A DNA stretch of 64,000 nt from Nocardia arizonensis (lineage in GTDB: Bacteria > Actinomycetota > Actinomycetes > Mycobacteriales > Mycobacteriaceae). The notes under the pieces were generated by a model, which was not told the origin of the DNA, did no database searches, and saw only the letters and a list, made by a program, of their open reading frames with translations. The position numbers and the translations under genes were made by a program. The DNA lies in contig NZ_LGYZ01000093.1 in assembly GCF_001310275.1 (NCBI RefSeq), positions 27,976 through 91,975 on the forward strand. Direction: 5' to 3'. This document shows, piece after piece, positions 43,822 through 52,410 of the stretch (its first letter is position 1; every line of letters begins with the position of its first letter).

Positions 43822-44427
43822 ATGTCCGGTAAGGAAATAATCGAGTCGGTCGAGTTCGCGGGGTCGCAGATGCCGCCGCGGTACTCGGAAACCGAAGGGG
43901 GACAGCTGGTTACGCCGGAGTTCCTGGCGTTGATGCAGCATGTGCTGAGTGGGCGGTTGCAGGAGACGTCGGAGAGCGAGGTGCTGGATCCGGAGGTGAA
44001 GGCGCTGGCGGAGGAACTGTCGGTGATCCATCTGCCCGCGTGGCAGCGCGGGGCGGGTGCCACGGCCGAACCCACGGTTACCGGGATCCGGCAGGCCGCG
44101 CGGGTTGCGGAATACCTTGTGCGGCGCGGGGTTCGGGTGCATCTGGAACTCGAGGAGATCCGCTGGGTGCCGACGCCGAACGGGCAGCCGGGGGCGTTCG
44201 ACACCGGACTGCACATCCACCGGGACGAGAGCGGCCGGTGGCCGACGCCGGACCCGGATTCGTTCTACGACATCGATGACATCGACGTCACCCAGACCGA
44301 CGACGGCGTCTGGTGCGCCGTCCATCCGCGCGGGCTCGCCTATGAGGCCCCGACGAAGACCGAAGCCTACGCGGGGCTCGTGGAGCAGCTGCGTCGGCGT
44401 ATCGAACAGGCCCGAGGGGCCGACTAG
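43822..44427 (+). CDS. Hypothetical protein at the head of the tail module
   Basis: A 201-residue soluble protein starting at ATG 43822 (MSGKEIIESVEFAGSQ), with GTTGGTGAG upstream. The C-terminal third, DDGVWCAVHPRGLAYEAPTK then EAYAGLVEQLRR, is a small alpha/beta module vaguely like HicB-type domains. The rest is acidic with many prolines. It lies 19 bp before the tail-terminator gene on the same strand, so it belongs to the tail transcript. It is not a recognisable head, connector or portal protein. Confidence 0.6.
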   Translation: MSGKEIIESVEFAGSQMPPRYSETEGGQLVTPEFLALMQHVLSGRLQETSESEVLDPEVKALAEELSVIHLPAWQRGAGATAEPTVTGIRQAARVAEYLVRRGVRVHLELEEIRWVPTPNGQPGAFDTGLHIHRDESGRWPTPDPDSFYDIDDIDVTQTDDGVWCAVHPRGLAYEAPTKTEAYAGLVEQLRRRIEQARGAD

Positions 44428-44446
44428 TCATGAAAGGCGGAACTCG

Positions 44447-44881
44447 ATGGAGCGCATCGTTTTTCCGGATATCGAACAGACATTGGTCGCCTATCTGAGC
44501 ACCCAGCTCGCCGCGGCGTCGGATACCGCCGAGGTCGTCACCCAGGTGCCGAGCCCGCGGCCCGCGCGCATGGTGCGTGTGGTGCGCGACGACCGTAAGC
44601 GCCGCCAGGACGTCGAGGATCGGGAAGGGCGCCGCGGCGCGCACCTGATCCTCGACCGGCCGCGCGTAGTGGTCGAATGCACCGACGACGCGGGCGCCGC
44701 GGGGGATCTGGTGGCCCTCGTGCGCGCCGTCCTCACGGCGGCGGCGCCCGGTTACCTCGGCGATGTCTGGTGCGACTACGTCGAGGATGTCGGCATCGAG
44801 AACGACACCGACCCGGCGACCGACGCGCCGCGACAGGTGCTGACCGTCGACCTCATCGTGCGAGGACAGATCCTCGCCTGA
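44447..44881 (+). CDS. Phage tail terminator protein
   Basis: A 144-residue protein: MERIVFPDIEQTLVAYLSTQL, an acidic helix, then strands MVRVVRDDRKRRQ, HLILDRPRVVVECTDDAG and a C-terminal TVDLIVRGQILA. This alternation is that of siphovirus tail-terminator/head-tail-completion proteins, and the gene is immediately upstream of the tail-tube gene, their normal place. It caps the tail tube and fixes its length. Having a terminator but no capsid genes is what a tail-only particle needs. Confidence 0.65.
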   Translation: MERIVFPDIEQTLVAYLSTQLAAASDTAEVVTQVPSPRPARMVRVVRDDRKRRQDVEDREGRRGAHLILDRPRVVVECTDDAGAAGDLVALVRAVLTAAAPGYLGDVWCDYVEDVGIENDTDPATDAPRQVLTVDLIVRGQILA

Positions 44882-45018
44882 CCGCGACGGTCGCGAACGA
44901 CCCGCCGGCCACCCGAACGTGCGAGGCGCAGTCCTCGCCTGATTCCCCTTCCACCGGGAGTCACAACTGAATAACCGATCCCGAGGGCCTGCGCAACAAT
45001 CCCAAGGGAGATAACAAC

Positions 45019-45606
45019 ATGGCTCTGCCTTCCAGCAAGTACATCGGTGCCGGAACCCCGAACATCGCCGTCACCGGCGGTGTGCTCGTGGCTCCCCTGA
45101 GCACCACCCTGCCCACCACGGCGTCGGGCGCGCCCGCCGCGGGCTTCAAGGCCCTCGGCTACGTCTCCGAAGACGGCATCGAGTCCAAGGGTGAGCGGCG
45201 CGTCGAGACCATCAAGGACTGGAACGCCGACATCATCGCCAAGCTCCAGACCGAGCACTCGGTCTCGTTCGGCCTCACCCTGTACGCGGTGTGGGACGCG
45301 GACGTGCTGAACGAGGTGTTCCACCCGGACAACGTGCAGGTCACCGCCGCCACCTCCACCACAGGCACCCTGCTGGCGGTCAAGGAGACCGGCGCGGTTC
45401 TGCCCCGCCGTTCGTGGATCTTCGATATGAAGAACGACAACAAGAAGCTGCGCATCGTTCTGCCGAACGCGCAGATCGCCTCGGTCACCGAGAAGAAGTT
45501 CGTCTCCAACGAGCTGGCCGGTTTCACCATCACCGTCGAGGCGTTCAAGGACGACGCCGGTGTGAAGGCGTACCGCTACCTCGACGACGGCGTCTTCTCC
45601 GCCTGA
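45019..45606 (+). CDS. Major tail tube protein
   Basis: A 195-residue protein with AAGGGAG eight bases before ATG 45019. The N-terminal NIAVTGGVLVAPLSTTLPTTASG, outlined, GFKALGYVSEDGIES, and FGLTLYAVWDADVLNEVF are typical of actinobacteriophage tail-tube subunits, with a beta-rich C-terminus ending in DDGVFSA. It forms hexameric rings stacked round the tape measure. Absence of an adjacent sheath gene means a non-contractile tail. A strong terminator directly follows, fitting a gene expressed more than its followers. Confidence 0.88.
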   Translation: MALPSSKYIGAGTPNIAVTGGVLVAPLSTTLPTTASGAPAAGFKALGYVSEDGIESKGERRVETIKDWNADIIAKLQTEHSVSFGLTLYAVWDADVLNEVFHPDNVQVTAATSTTGTLLAVKETGAVLPRRSWIFDMKNDNKKLRIVLPNAQIASVTEKKFVSNELAGFTITVEAFKDDAGVKAYRYLDDGVFSA

Positions 45607-45610
45607 TAAA

Positions 45611-45680
45611 GCCCCCAGTGGCGGCAGGTTCACAACCTATGCGCAGGCCCGCCTGCCGCCGCTGGGCCCATCACTTTTTC
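45611..45680 (+). terminator. Terminator/attenuator after the tail tube gene
   Basis: Arms CCCAGTGGCGGCAGG (45614-45628) and CCTGCCGCCGCTGGG (45652-45666), 14 of 15 paired, are followed by a TTTTT run. It lies just after the major tail stop and probably reduces transcription into the chaperone and tape-measure genes. Confidence 0.85.
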
Positions 45681-45726
45681 CGTGCCTGCGCGATCTCCAA
45701 CTGTCATGAAAGGGTCTGCGAAACCG

Positions 45727-46017
45727 ATGACTTCCCCCAAAGCCCCCGTCACCCTGAATCAGCCGATCACCGTCAAGGACGAATTCGTCTACAGCGTGGG
45801 CGATATCGACGTGCGATTGCCGTCGCTGTCGTATCTGAAGCCGGGTCTGATCCGCCGCATTCGTCGTCTCGGTGACGTCGATGCGATGTACACACTGCTC
45901 GAACTGGTGTTGCCCGCCGAGTCGCTGGCGGCGCTCGACGAGATGGATCCCGATGCCTATCACGCGTTCCTCGATGCCTGGCGCACCCATTCGGGAGTGA
46001 ACCTGGGGGAATCCTAG
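45727..46017 (+). CDS. Tail assembly chaperone, short form (G-like)
   Basis: A 96-residue acidic protein starting at ATG 45727 (MTSPKAPVTLNQPITVKDEFVY). Helical segments LPSLSYLKPGLIRRIRRL and LLELVLPAESLAALDEM are typical of chaperones that load the tape measure. An in-frame ATG at 45706 is an alternative. A fraction of ribosomes slips at 46005 to make the extended form, as in lambda G/GT. Confidence 0.82.
   Translation: MTSPKAPVTLNQPITVKDEFVYSVGDIDVRLPSLSYLKPGLIRRIRRLGDVDAMYTLLELVLPAESLAALDEMDPDAYHAFLDAWRTHSGVNLGES
46005..46011 (+). other. Programmed -1 frameshift site (GGGGGAA)
   Basis: GGGGGAA lies two codons before the TAG of the short chaperone, in the register CTG-GGG-GAA. A -1 slip moves reading into the second chaperone frame, which has no stop from here to 46394. 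The same heptamer and arrangement are well known from actinobacteriophage tail chaperone genes. Confidence 0.85.
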
Positions 46018-46394
46018 GCCTCGATGCTCTTCTCGAAGAGCATGGCGAGGCAATCGAATTCGATTTGATAACCCTCGGTCTTCGGTTGCGTCAGCTTGGC
46101 ACCGACGTGCTCGGCTGGCGCGACCTCAAGGCCATCGTCACGTGGCTGCCCGCGGATTCGGCGCTGTTGCGGTCGATGAATCCTGACGGCAGCCGCTGGC
46201 AGCTGAGCCAGTATCTGCTGGCCGATATGACCGAATCCCTGCGCTGGCTGGTGTGGTCGAAGACTTCCGACGCCCAGCACGGCAGGAACCGGCCCGAGCC
46301 GATTCAACGGCCGGGCATGAAATCCGACCGCGAGCGCATCGGTACGGCGACCGCCATCGACCAGATGAACGACTTCCTGGCCTGGCGCGAATAG
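46008..46394 (+). CDS. Tail assembly chaperone, frameshift extension (T-like)
   Basis: This frame has no start of its own with a ribosome binding site and is read by -1 slippage. The combined product would be about 222 residues. The extension starts GILGLDALLEEHGEAIEFDL and contains LGTDVLGWRDLKAIVTWLP, then MTESLRWLVWSKTSD, the standard content of the T part of siphovirus chaperones. It bridges tape measure and tail-tube subunits during assembly. It ends 56 bp before the tape-measure gene. Confidence 0.8.
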   Translation, partial: GILGLDALLEEHGEAIEFDLITLGLRLRQLGTDVLGWRDLKAIVTWLPADSALLRSMNPDGSRWQLSQYLLADMTESLRWLVWSKTSDAQHGRNRPEPIQRPGMKSDRERIGTATAIDQMNDFLAWRE

Positions 46395-46450
46395 TCCGCC
46401 GGAATCCGCGGCAGCGGCCGAGAAAGTAGATGTCAAATGTGGAGAAATAG

Positions 46451-48814
46451 ATGAGCTCCGTTGTGCGGCACCCGCCGGGCTCGGAGGGGCCCGATACGAA
46501 GACTTCTCGGCCCGGGCAACGTCCTCGGGTGATGGGAATGGCGGATATTCTCGCGATGACCAACGCGGGTCCGCTCGCCCCCGGTAAGAAGATCACCTTG
46601 CCGAGCGGTGCGGTCTGGGAGGGCGGACGAGCCGCCGGAACCTCCGTCCTCACCTTCCCCGACGACGATCCGCTGATCGTCGAGGAGAACGATTCGCCCA
46701 ACAGCATCGCGGGCACGGCGGTGCGTTTCGACGCACTTGCCCGGGTATTGCAGGGCGTACTCGGCGTCATGCCGAAATTCGTGGCCGACTGGATCGATGC
46801 GGGCGGCCGCGATCGCGTGCGCACCAGTACGCGAATCCTGCGCATGAGTGCGCGCACCACCCTGCACGGTGGGCCCCTATCCGCCGACCCCGCGGAGGAT
46901 TCCGATGTCCCCGAATCGGGGATAGCGAACCGGAATCCGATTCGCCGCGCCTCGGGTGGCGTGGTCCACGGACCCGGCGGACCGCGTGACGATTCGATTC
47001 TCGCGCGCCTGTCCAATGGCGAGTACGTGGTCAACGCCGCGTCGACATCCAACGCGCTGCCGCTGCTCGAGGCGATCAACGCAGGCTGGGTGCCGTCACC
47101 GGCATTCCTCGCGGGCATGCTGCCCGGCTTCGCCGCGGGCGGTCTGGTCGACGCGCAGGGCGGCCGCTGGCGTGACCTGATCCGGCAGAATCTCGCCGCA
47201 CCGGTCGGCTCCGGTGTGACCGGCGCCGACTTCGGCCTGTTCGGCCTGGTCGGCGACGCCTTCAGCGCCGTCGCCAATGGCGCGCTGGACGCGGGCGGCC
47301 GTGCGGGCGGCTTACTCGGTTCCGCGCTGGCGCCGGCCTTCCGGCCGGGTGGCGTCGTCAGCCGTCTGTTCGGCGCCGCTCCCGCGGCGAGTGAATCGAT
47401 GCGGGCATCCGACCAGCGCGCGTCGGAGCCGGGCACGCCGAATCCGCTCGCGGTCTACCTGGGGATCAGTCCCGAGAACGGGACAGCCCTTCCCGCAGTG
47501 GGATTCCTGGCTCCGCTCGCGAATGCGTTGTTCGGCGGCCGTACCGCGGATCTACCGGGAGACGGCCTGAACCAGATGGCCCGGCTGGCCGACGCGCTCG
47601 GTCAGGGCATCGAGGGCGCCGCCGCCGAAGCGGGTGGAAAGGTCGGCGCCGCACTGGGTTCGGCGATCGGCCCGGCCCTCGGTCCCTCCGGTGTGCTGGC
47701 GCCGGAGATCGGCGCGCGGCTCGGGGAGATGATCGGATCGAAGTTCGGCGGCAGTCTGCGGGCATCGATGACGATGACCGGTACGACACCGGTCGACGTC
47801 GCGCCCGAGGGCGCGTCCGACGGTCGATCCGCGGTGCCGGGCGGCGGGGGCGGGTCCGCCCCGGCGGGCGGCGCACCCGACACGACCGGTGGCGGTGGAC
47901 AATCCGGCGGCGGTAGCGGCGGCGGCACGATCGTCACCGGAGGCGGCGGCGGTGACTTCGCCGGCATCACCCTCGAGCCCGGTGGTGAGCCCCTGCGCGT
48001 GCGCAAGGGCGGCGGCAATGGTCTGGGGAACACGATCATGTCCGCGCTGATCCAGCAGACGCCCAAGGCGCTCGGTGAGAACAGCGCTGTGCCGCTGGCG
48101 AAGTCGCTCGAACAGTCGATGGAACTCTACAATCCGGCCACTGCGAGCGTCGCCGATTTCGCCGACCTCGCCGGTAGCAAACTCGGTATCGATTTCGGTA
48201 TCGGTGAGGACGCGGGACGCGACTACGGCGACCTGATCGGCGGACTGGCCTCGATAATCGACCCGAACGGCGAGTGGACCCCAACGCTGGCGATGGGCGT
48301 CGGCAATCTTCTCGGACTGCCCTTCCGCGTGGACGAGCAGAAGAAGATCGCAACGATGACGCCGCAGCTCGAGATCGGCTACCAGGCCGTGACGGGCGCG
48401 ATTCGAGGGTTACAGCAGCACGGTCTCGTGGGTGGGCTGACCGGCGCCATCAGCGGCGTGGCCTCGACCGCGGGAGGTCTGGCGGGCAATGCGATCGGCA
48501 CCGCGCTCGCGGGCTTTCTCGGACCGTTCGCACCGCTGGGCGGACAGATCGGCGGCGCGATCGGGTCGATGGCCGGATCGATGCTGTCGGACGTGGTCAC
48601 CAGACCCATCGAATACGCGGCGAATACGGCGAAAGAGCTGATCGGCACCGGATTCGGGCTCACCGATCTGGCCGAGGGGCCGGGCGGATACACGGCCCGC
48701 CAGGACATCTACAACTTCAACGGCATGGACCCCAAGAGCGCCGCCATCGCGGTGGAGCGGGTCAATCGGCGCCGGACGCTGGCGCAGCAACGCGGAGGAG
48801 GGCTCGGTCGATGA
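46451..48814 (+). CDS. Tape measure protein
   Basis: A 787-residue protein beginning at ATG 46451 after GTGGAG. The N-terminal part is poorly conserved. ASGGVVHGPGGPRDDSI and LARLSNGEYVVNA near residues 175-195 are the typical tape-measure module. Hydrophobic Gly/Ala segments (GAISGVASTAGGLAGNAIGTAL) may insert in membranes. A Gly-rich low-complexity stretch lies near residues 465-505. At about 1.5 A per residue a tail of roughly 118 nm would result (estimate). The C-terminus carries NFNGMDPKSAA, discussed in the findings. The gene overlaps its follower by 4 bp. Confidence 0.85.
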   Translation: MSSVVRHPPGSEGPDTKTSRPGQRPRVMGMADILAMTNAGPLAPGKKITLPSGAVWEGGRAAGTSVLTFPDDDPLIVEENDSPNSIAGTAVRFDALARVLQGVLGVMPKFVADWIDAGGRDRVRTSTRILRMSARTTLHGGPLSADPAEDSDVPESGIANRNPIRRASGGVVHGPGGPRDDSILARLSNGEYVVNAASTSNALPLLEAINAGWVPSPAFLAGMLPGFAAGGLVDAQGGRWRDLIRQNLAAPVGSGVTGADFGLFGLVGDAFSAVANGALDAGGRAGGLLGSALAPAFRPGGVVSRLFGAAPAASESMRASDQRASEPGTPNPLAVYLGISPENGTALPAVGFLAPLANALFGGRTADLPGDGLNQMARLADALGQGIEGAAAEAGGKVGAALGSAIGPALGPSGVLAPEIGARLGEMIGSKFGGSLRASMTMTGTTPVDVAPEGASDGRSAVPGGGGGSAPAGGAPDTTGGGGQSGGGSGGGTIVTGGGGGDFAGITLEPGGEPLRVRKGGGNGLGNTIMSALIQQTPKALGENSAVPLAKSLEQSMELYNPATASVADFADLAGSKLGIDFGIGEDAGRDYGDLIGGLASIIDPNGEWTPTLAMGVGNLLGLPFRVDEQKKIATMTPQLEIGYQAVTGAIRGLQQHGLVGGLTGAISGVASTAGGLAGNAIGTALAGFLGPFAPLGGQIGGAIGSMAGSMLSDVVTRPIEYAANTAKELIGTGFGLTDLAEGPGGYTARQDIYNFNGMDPKSAAIAVERVNRRRTLAQQRGGGLGR

Positions 48815-49704
48815 CCCACCAACTATTGGAGACACACGACACCAAGGTCGTCGTGTGGGATGTCAACGGCAGGGTGTGGCATCTGTCCGGGGTGAACGCC
48901 GGACGCGAAGGGGTTCGGCTGTCCAAGCAGGCGGGCTTCATGTTCGCGCCGGTGCAGCTGCTGGTCTCGGAGGGCGCGCGCCAGGACGGCGCCACCTTCC
49001 AGCGCTCGGTGCGCTCGAAGAAGGAATGGGATTTCCTCGTCGTGATCTCGCCGACCGCGAAATCCGCAGCGGCCGAGCCGGTTCGGGATTTCCTCGCGGT
49101 GCACGACGCCTGGTTCCGCGGCTGGTCAACCGACAAGCCGGTGACCATCGGCTACTACACCCGTCACCAGGGTTGGCGTTTTCAGCAGGCGCAGCTCGAC
49201 GCCGCGCCCGAACCCGTCGGCGATGTCGACCCGACGCGCAACGCGTTCGCGGTCTACAAGATGTCGGCCACCGCGATGGACCCGCTCGAACGCCATTTCG
49301 AGGAGTCCTCGGTGTGGAGCGACACCGCCGGACTCGGCGAAGGCGTGGTCCGCGCGCGCAATGCGGCCGATCAGCCCGCCTGGCCCCGGTACACCATGAA
49401 CGGTCCCGGTCGCTGGTCGATTCTGGACCCGGTCGGCGGCGACACGCCCCGACTGGTGCAGACCCCGCTGCTCGGCGCGAACGACACCTTGCGCATCGAC
49501 ACCCATCCCCGGCATCGCACCGCCCGCGTCCACACCGATGACGCACCGACGGGCCGGAATGTGTGGGCGCAGTTGGCCGGTCGGCACTGGTTGGCCGCGC
49601 TGCCGCCGTGGTCCGCCACCGACGTCACCGTGAAGGTCGAGGGCGGGACCACCGCGTCGAGCCTGATCGTCTCGGTGTCGCCGCGATCGTCGAGGCCGTT
49701 CTGA
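48811..49704 (+). CDS. Distal tail (Dit-like) minor tail protein
   Basis: A 298-residue protein overlapping the tape-measure stop (ATGA). The N-terminus KVVVWDVNGRVWHLSG and the segment EWDFLVVISPTAKS, then FLAVHDAWFRGWSTDKP, match the actinobacteriophage minor tail protein that follows the tape measure, equivalent to Dit. It should form the ring linking tail tube and tip. The C-terminal half is a galectin-like beta domain ending in VKVEGGTTASSLIVSVSPR. It overlaps the next gene by one base (TGATG). Confidence 0.8.
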   Translation: MTHQLLETHDTKVVVWDVNGRVWHLSGVNAGREGVRLSKQAGFMFAPVQLLVSEGARQDGATFQRSVRSKKEWDFLVVISPTAKSAAAEPVRDFLAVHDAWFRGWSTDKPVTIGYYTRHQGWRFQQAQLDAAPEPVGDVDPTRNAFAVYKMSATAMDPLERHFEESSVWSDTAGLGEGVVRARNAADQPAWPRYTMNGPGRWSILDPVGGDTPRLVQTPLLGANDTLRIDTHPRHRTARVHTDDAPTGRNVWAQLAGRHWLAALPPWSATDVTVKVEGGTTASSLIVSVSPRSSRPF

Positions 49705-51320
49705 TGAGCGAATCCTGGGATCCGCACGCCGAGGCGCGGCGGATGGACGAGGCATACCGCAGCGAGCAGGAGCAGGCCCGCGACAACGAAGTGCTGGTGC
49801 GTTATTGGGACAAATCCATGCGCGAGATCGGGGAGGAACACAGCTACCTGTCGCTGGAGTTCACCTATCCCCGCAATGCCGCCGGCGGACTGAAGATGAT
49901 CTGCCCGCGCGACATGGTCCACTTCGACCACCTGTTCAACAACAAGGACGGCGAAGACGCGACCATCCCGATCACGGTGAACACCAAGGGTTTCCGCTGG
50001 GACGGTTACATCACCAAGGCGTCGCTGGTGCGCGACGAGAACGGTGTGGAGACCGTCGACATCGAGGCCATCCACGCCTGGAACCATATCGCCACCATCT
50101 GTTGCTGGGCCTCGCCGTTCGCGCCGATCCTCGCGCAGTTCCCCCGGCACATGATCCAGTTCGGTCCGGTCCGCACGCTGGTCACCACGTATCTGACCGC
50201 GAATCTGATGCGTTTGCAGGCGCCGGGTTGGGCGCCGACGGATATCGGTGACGATCCCGACTGGGACGGCGTGGGCAGCACCCTGTTCCCCATCGCGGTG
50301 GTCCCGGTCGACCCGTACACCGATACCAGTCGGTGGAGTGCGGCCTCGGCCCGTTTCGACATGGCCGACAAACTGTTCCTGCCCATGCTGGAGGATTCCG
50401 GCGTCATGCTGACGGCCCGATTCTTCCTGCCCGAGGAGGACGAGCAGCCCGCGCCGGAGTGGTTCTTCCTCGACCGGCCGACCGTCGTCCTGGAAACGGT
50501 CGACAAATCCGGCATCACCGGCCCGACCGGCACCCTCATCGACGGCATCACCTCCTGGCTCGAGGAATTCCTCGACGACGGCACCACCCCGAAGCGGTAC
50601 CCGAATCTCGATTCGACCACCGAATACGAGGCGGTCTACGGACAGACGGGGCCGCTGGGCACCGTCCGGAACTTCCCGTGGGTCTGGTATTTCGAGGGCG
50701 AGTACTCGGGAATCGGGCCGTCGGAGGTCGCGCTGCACAAGCCGACCGCCACCGATGTCATCGTCGGCGGACGCTCGCCGGGCTGGGTCAACGCCGGTAT
50801 CGAGATCGCCATCAAGGGCCTGTTGTCCCTGATCGGACTCGGCTGGCTGTATCGCGGTCAGCTCAACGACGTGTTCCTGGCCTGGATGGTCTACCGGGAC
50901 ATGGGACGGGTCCGGCGCGCGGGCCCCTACGCCTTCCGCGAGCTCTATATCACCGGCAGCGACAAGGCGTTCACCCTCGACGGACTCGTCGCCGCCCGCC
51001 AGGGCCTGCACCTGACCCGCGGCTACACCAGCCACAAGGTGACCGTCGAGGACAACGCGCCGTATCTGCTCGGCAGGGACTTCGGGCTCGGCGATCAGAT
51101 CGGATTCGCCCTCGACCAGATGGTGTTCACCGACTACGTCACCGAGCTGACCTTCGTCGACGATCGCGAGACCCCCGCGACCTGGCAGATCACCGTCGGT
51201 GACGGCTCGGACGAGGAGGATTCGGTCGTCAAGGCGTGGCAGCGCCTTGGCCGGGTGGCCGCCGCGATCAAGGATCTCGCCACCGATGTCGGCGCCGATC
51301 TCGACCTGCTCATCTTCTGA
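49704..51320 (+). CDS. Tail tip protein, ReqiPepy6 Gp37-like (Tal-like)
   Basis: A 538-residue minor tail protein starting at ATG 49704 (MSESWDPHAEARRMDEAY). The body with SYLSLEFTYPRNAAGGLKMI and GFRWDGYITKASLVRDENG (both outlined) and EAIHAWNHIATICCWASPF corresponds to the Gp37-like/tail-associated protein family of Rhodococcus and Nocardia phages. It would close the tail tip and form the central hub. The acidic C-terminus is DVGADLDLLIF. It precedes the fibre genes by 24 bp. Confidence 0.78.
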   Translation: MSESWDPHAEARRMDEAYRSEQEQARDNEVLVRYWDKSMREIGEEHSYLSLEFTYPRNAAGGLKMICPRDMVHFDHLFNNKDGEDATIPITVNTKGFRWDGYITKASLVRDENGVETVDIEAIHAWNHIATICCWASPFAPILAQFPRHMIQFGPVRTLVTTYLTANLMRLQAPGWAPTDIGDDPDWDGVGSTLFPIAVVPVDPYTDTSRWSAASARFDMADKLFLPMLEDSGVMLTARFFLPEEDEQPAPEWFFLDRPTVVLETVDKSGITGPTGTLIDGITSWLEEFLDDGTTPKRYPNLDSTTEYEAVYGQTGPLGTVRNFPWVWYFEGEYSGIGPSEVALHKPTATDVIVGGRSPGWVNAGIEIAIKGLLSLIGLGWLYRGQLNDVFLAWMVYRDMGRVRRAGPYAFRELYITGSDKAFTLDGLVAARQGLHLTRGYTSHKVTVEDNAPYLLGRDFGLGDQIGFALDQMVFTDYVTELTFVDDRETPATWQITVGDGSDEEDSVVKAWQRLGRVAAAIKDLATDVGADLDLLIF

Positions 51321-51344
51321 CCTTGTCGCCGTGAGGAGAAAACA

Positions 51345-52409
51345 TTGGCAGACATCACTTTTCCAGCGCACATCACCGTCCGCAGCGATCCGTACCCGGA
51401 CGGCCTGCCCGTCGTCACCGCGGATGTCGCGGTAACGGGCGACGCCGCCGAGCTGCCGCTGCCGACGGGACCGCGGGGCGAGGTGGGCCGACGCGGCCTG
51501 CCGCGCACCACCTTCCGCAAAATGGGCGCCATCGCGAACGCGGCCGCCCGCCCGTCCGGTCTCGGAGCCGAGGACCGCGGTAAATGGTGGCACCGGCTCG
51601 ACGACGCGGGCATGGACGTGTGGACCGGCTCGGCCTGGCAGCATTCGCCGGACGCGGTGGGCCCGACCGGACCGGCGGCCGACGCGAACACGATCACCGT
51701 CGCGCAGACCGTGCACGATCCGAAACTCACCAATGCCGCGGTGATATTCACCGGAGCGACCGCGGCCCAGGAACTCTCGGTCACCGCTCCCGCGGGCCCG
51801 CGCGGTCCGAAGGGGCCGCCCGGCGCCTCCGGTTCGATCGGCGAAGCCGTCGACTACGACGGCACCGCGGGCCCCACGGCGGGCGGGGTGCTCGGATATC
51901 AGCGCAACTCGCGAAAGTTCCGGCCGCTGGCCGCGCCGCTGGGCCGCGGCCCGTGGGCGTGGTACGACACCGATTTCGCCGCGGACCAGGCAGGCGGCTC
52001 AGCGCAATTCGTCGCAGGCACATTCACCATGCCCGCGCAGCCCTTCGAATGGCGACCGGTCGTGCACGGCCATCTGTCGACCTACTGCCAGGCCAACGGC
52101 CAGCAGACCTCGCAGGTCAATGTGCGGCTCATGCATTCCGAAGGGCAGATCGTGGCGACGGCGCTGCCCGGCGTGGCCGGCGGCGGCTACCTGATGGTGC
52201 CGTTCTCGCCCACCTACAGCGACGAGGACATGGCGAAATCGCTGTCGCCGAGTTCCACCTTCGCAACGGTTCCGGCTGGTCAGCCGATGAACCTGGTCGT
52301 CACGGTGGACCGGCTCAATGTCAGCACGACCAGCACCGGCGAGATCGGCTATCAGCGCGCGAGCGCTTCGCTGGTCGCCTACGCGGTGCCGACCCAGGCA
52401 AGGAGGTGA
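51345..52409 (+). CDS. Tail fibre protein 1 with collagen-like Gly repeats
   Basis: A 354-residue protein starting at TTG 51345, with GAGGAG upstream (MADITFPAHITVRSDPYPDG). The middle holds GPRGPKGPPGASGS, a collagen-like triple-helix segment used in phage fibres. The C-terminal ~170 residues are a beta domain beginning around PFEWRPVVHGHLS. The same domain recurs in the next two genes. It likely forms a trimer attached to the tail tip. Confidence 0.75.
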   Translation: MADITFPAHITVRSDPYPDGLPVVTADVAVTGDAAELPLPTGPRGEVGRRGLPRTTFRKMGAIANAAARPSGLGAEDRGKWWHRLDDAGMDVWTGSAWQHSPDAVGPTGPAADANTITVAQTVHDPKLTNAAVIFTGATAAQELSVTAPAGPRGPKGPPGASGSIGEAVDYDGTAGPTAGGVLGYQRNSRKFRPLAAPLGRGPWAWYDTDFAADQAGGSAQFVAGTFTMPAQPFEWRPVVHGHLSTYCQANGQQTSQVNVRLMHSEGQIVATALPGVAGGGYLMVPFSPTYSDEDMAKSLSPSSTFATVPAGQPMNLVVTVDRLNVSTTSTGEIGYQRASASLVAYAVPTQARR

Positions 52410-52410
52410 A

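Noticed and set aside
44860..44941. Near-repeat GCGAGG...TCCTCGCCTGA at the tail-terminator stop
   Set aside because: About 22 bp with several mismatches in GC-rich DNA; may be a small duplication but gives no functional clue.
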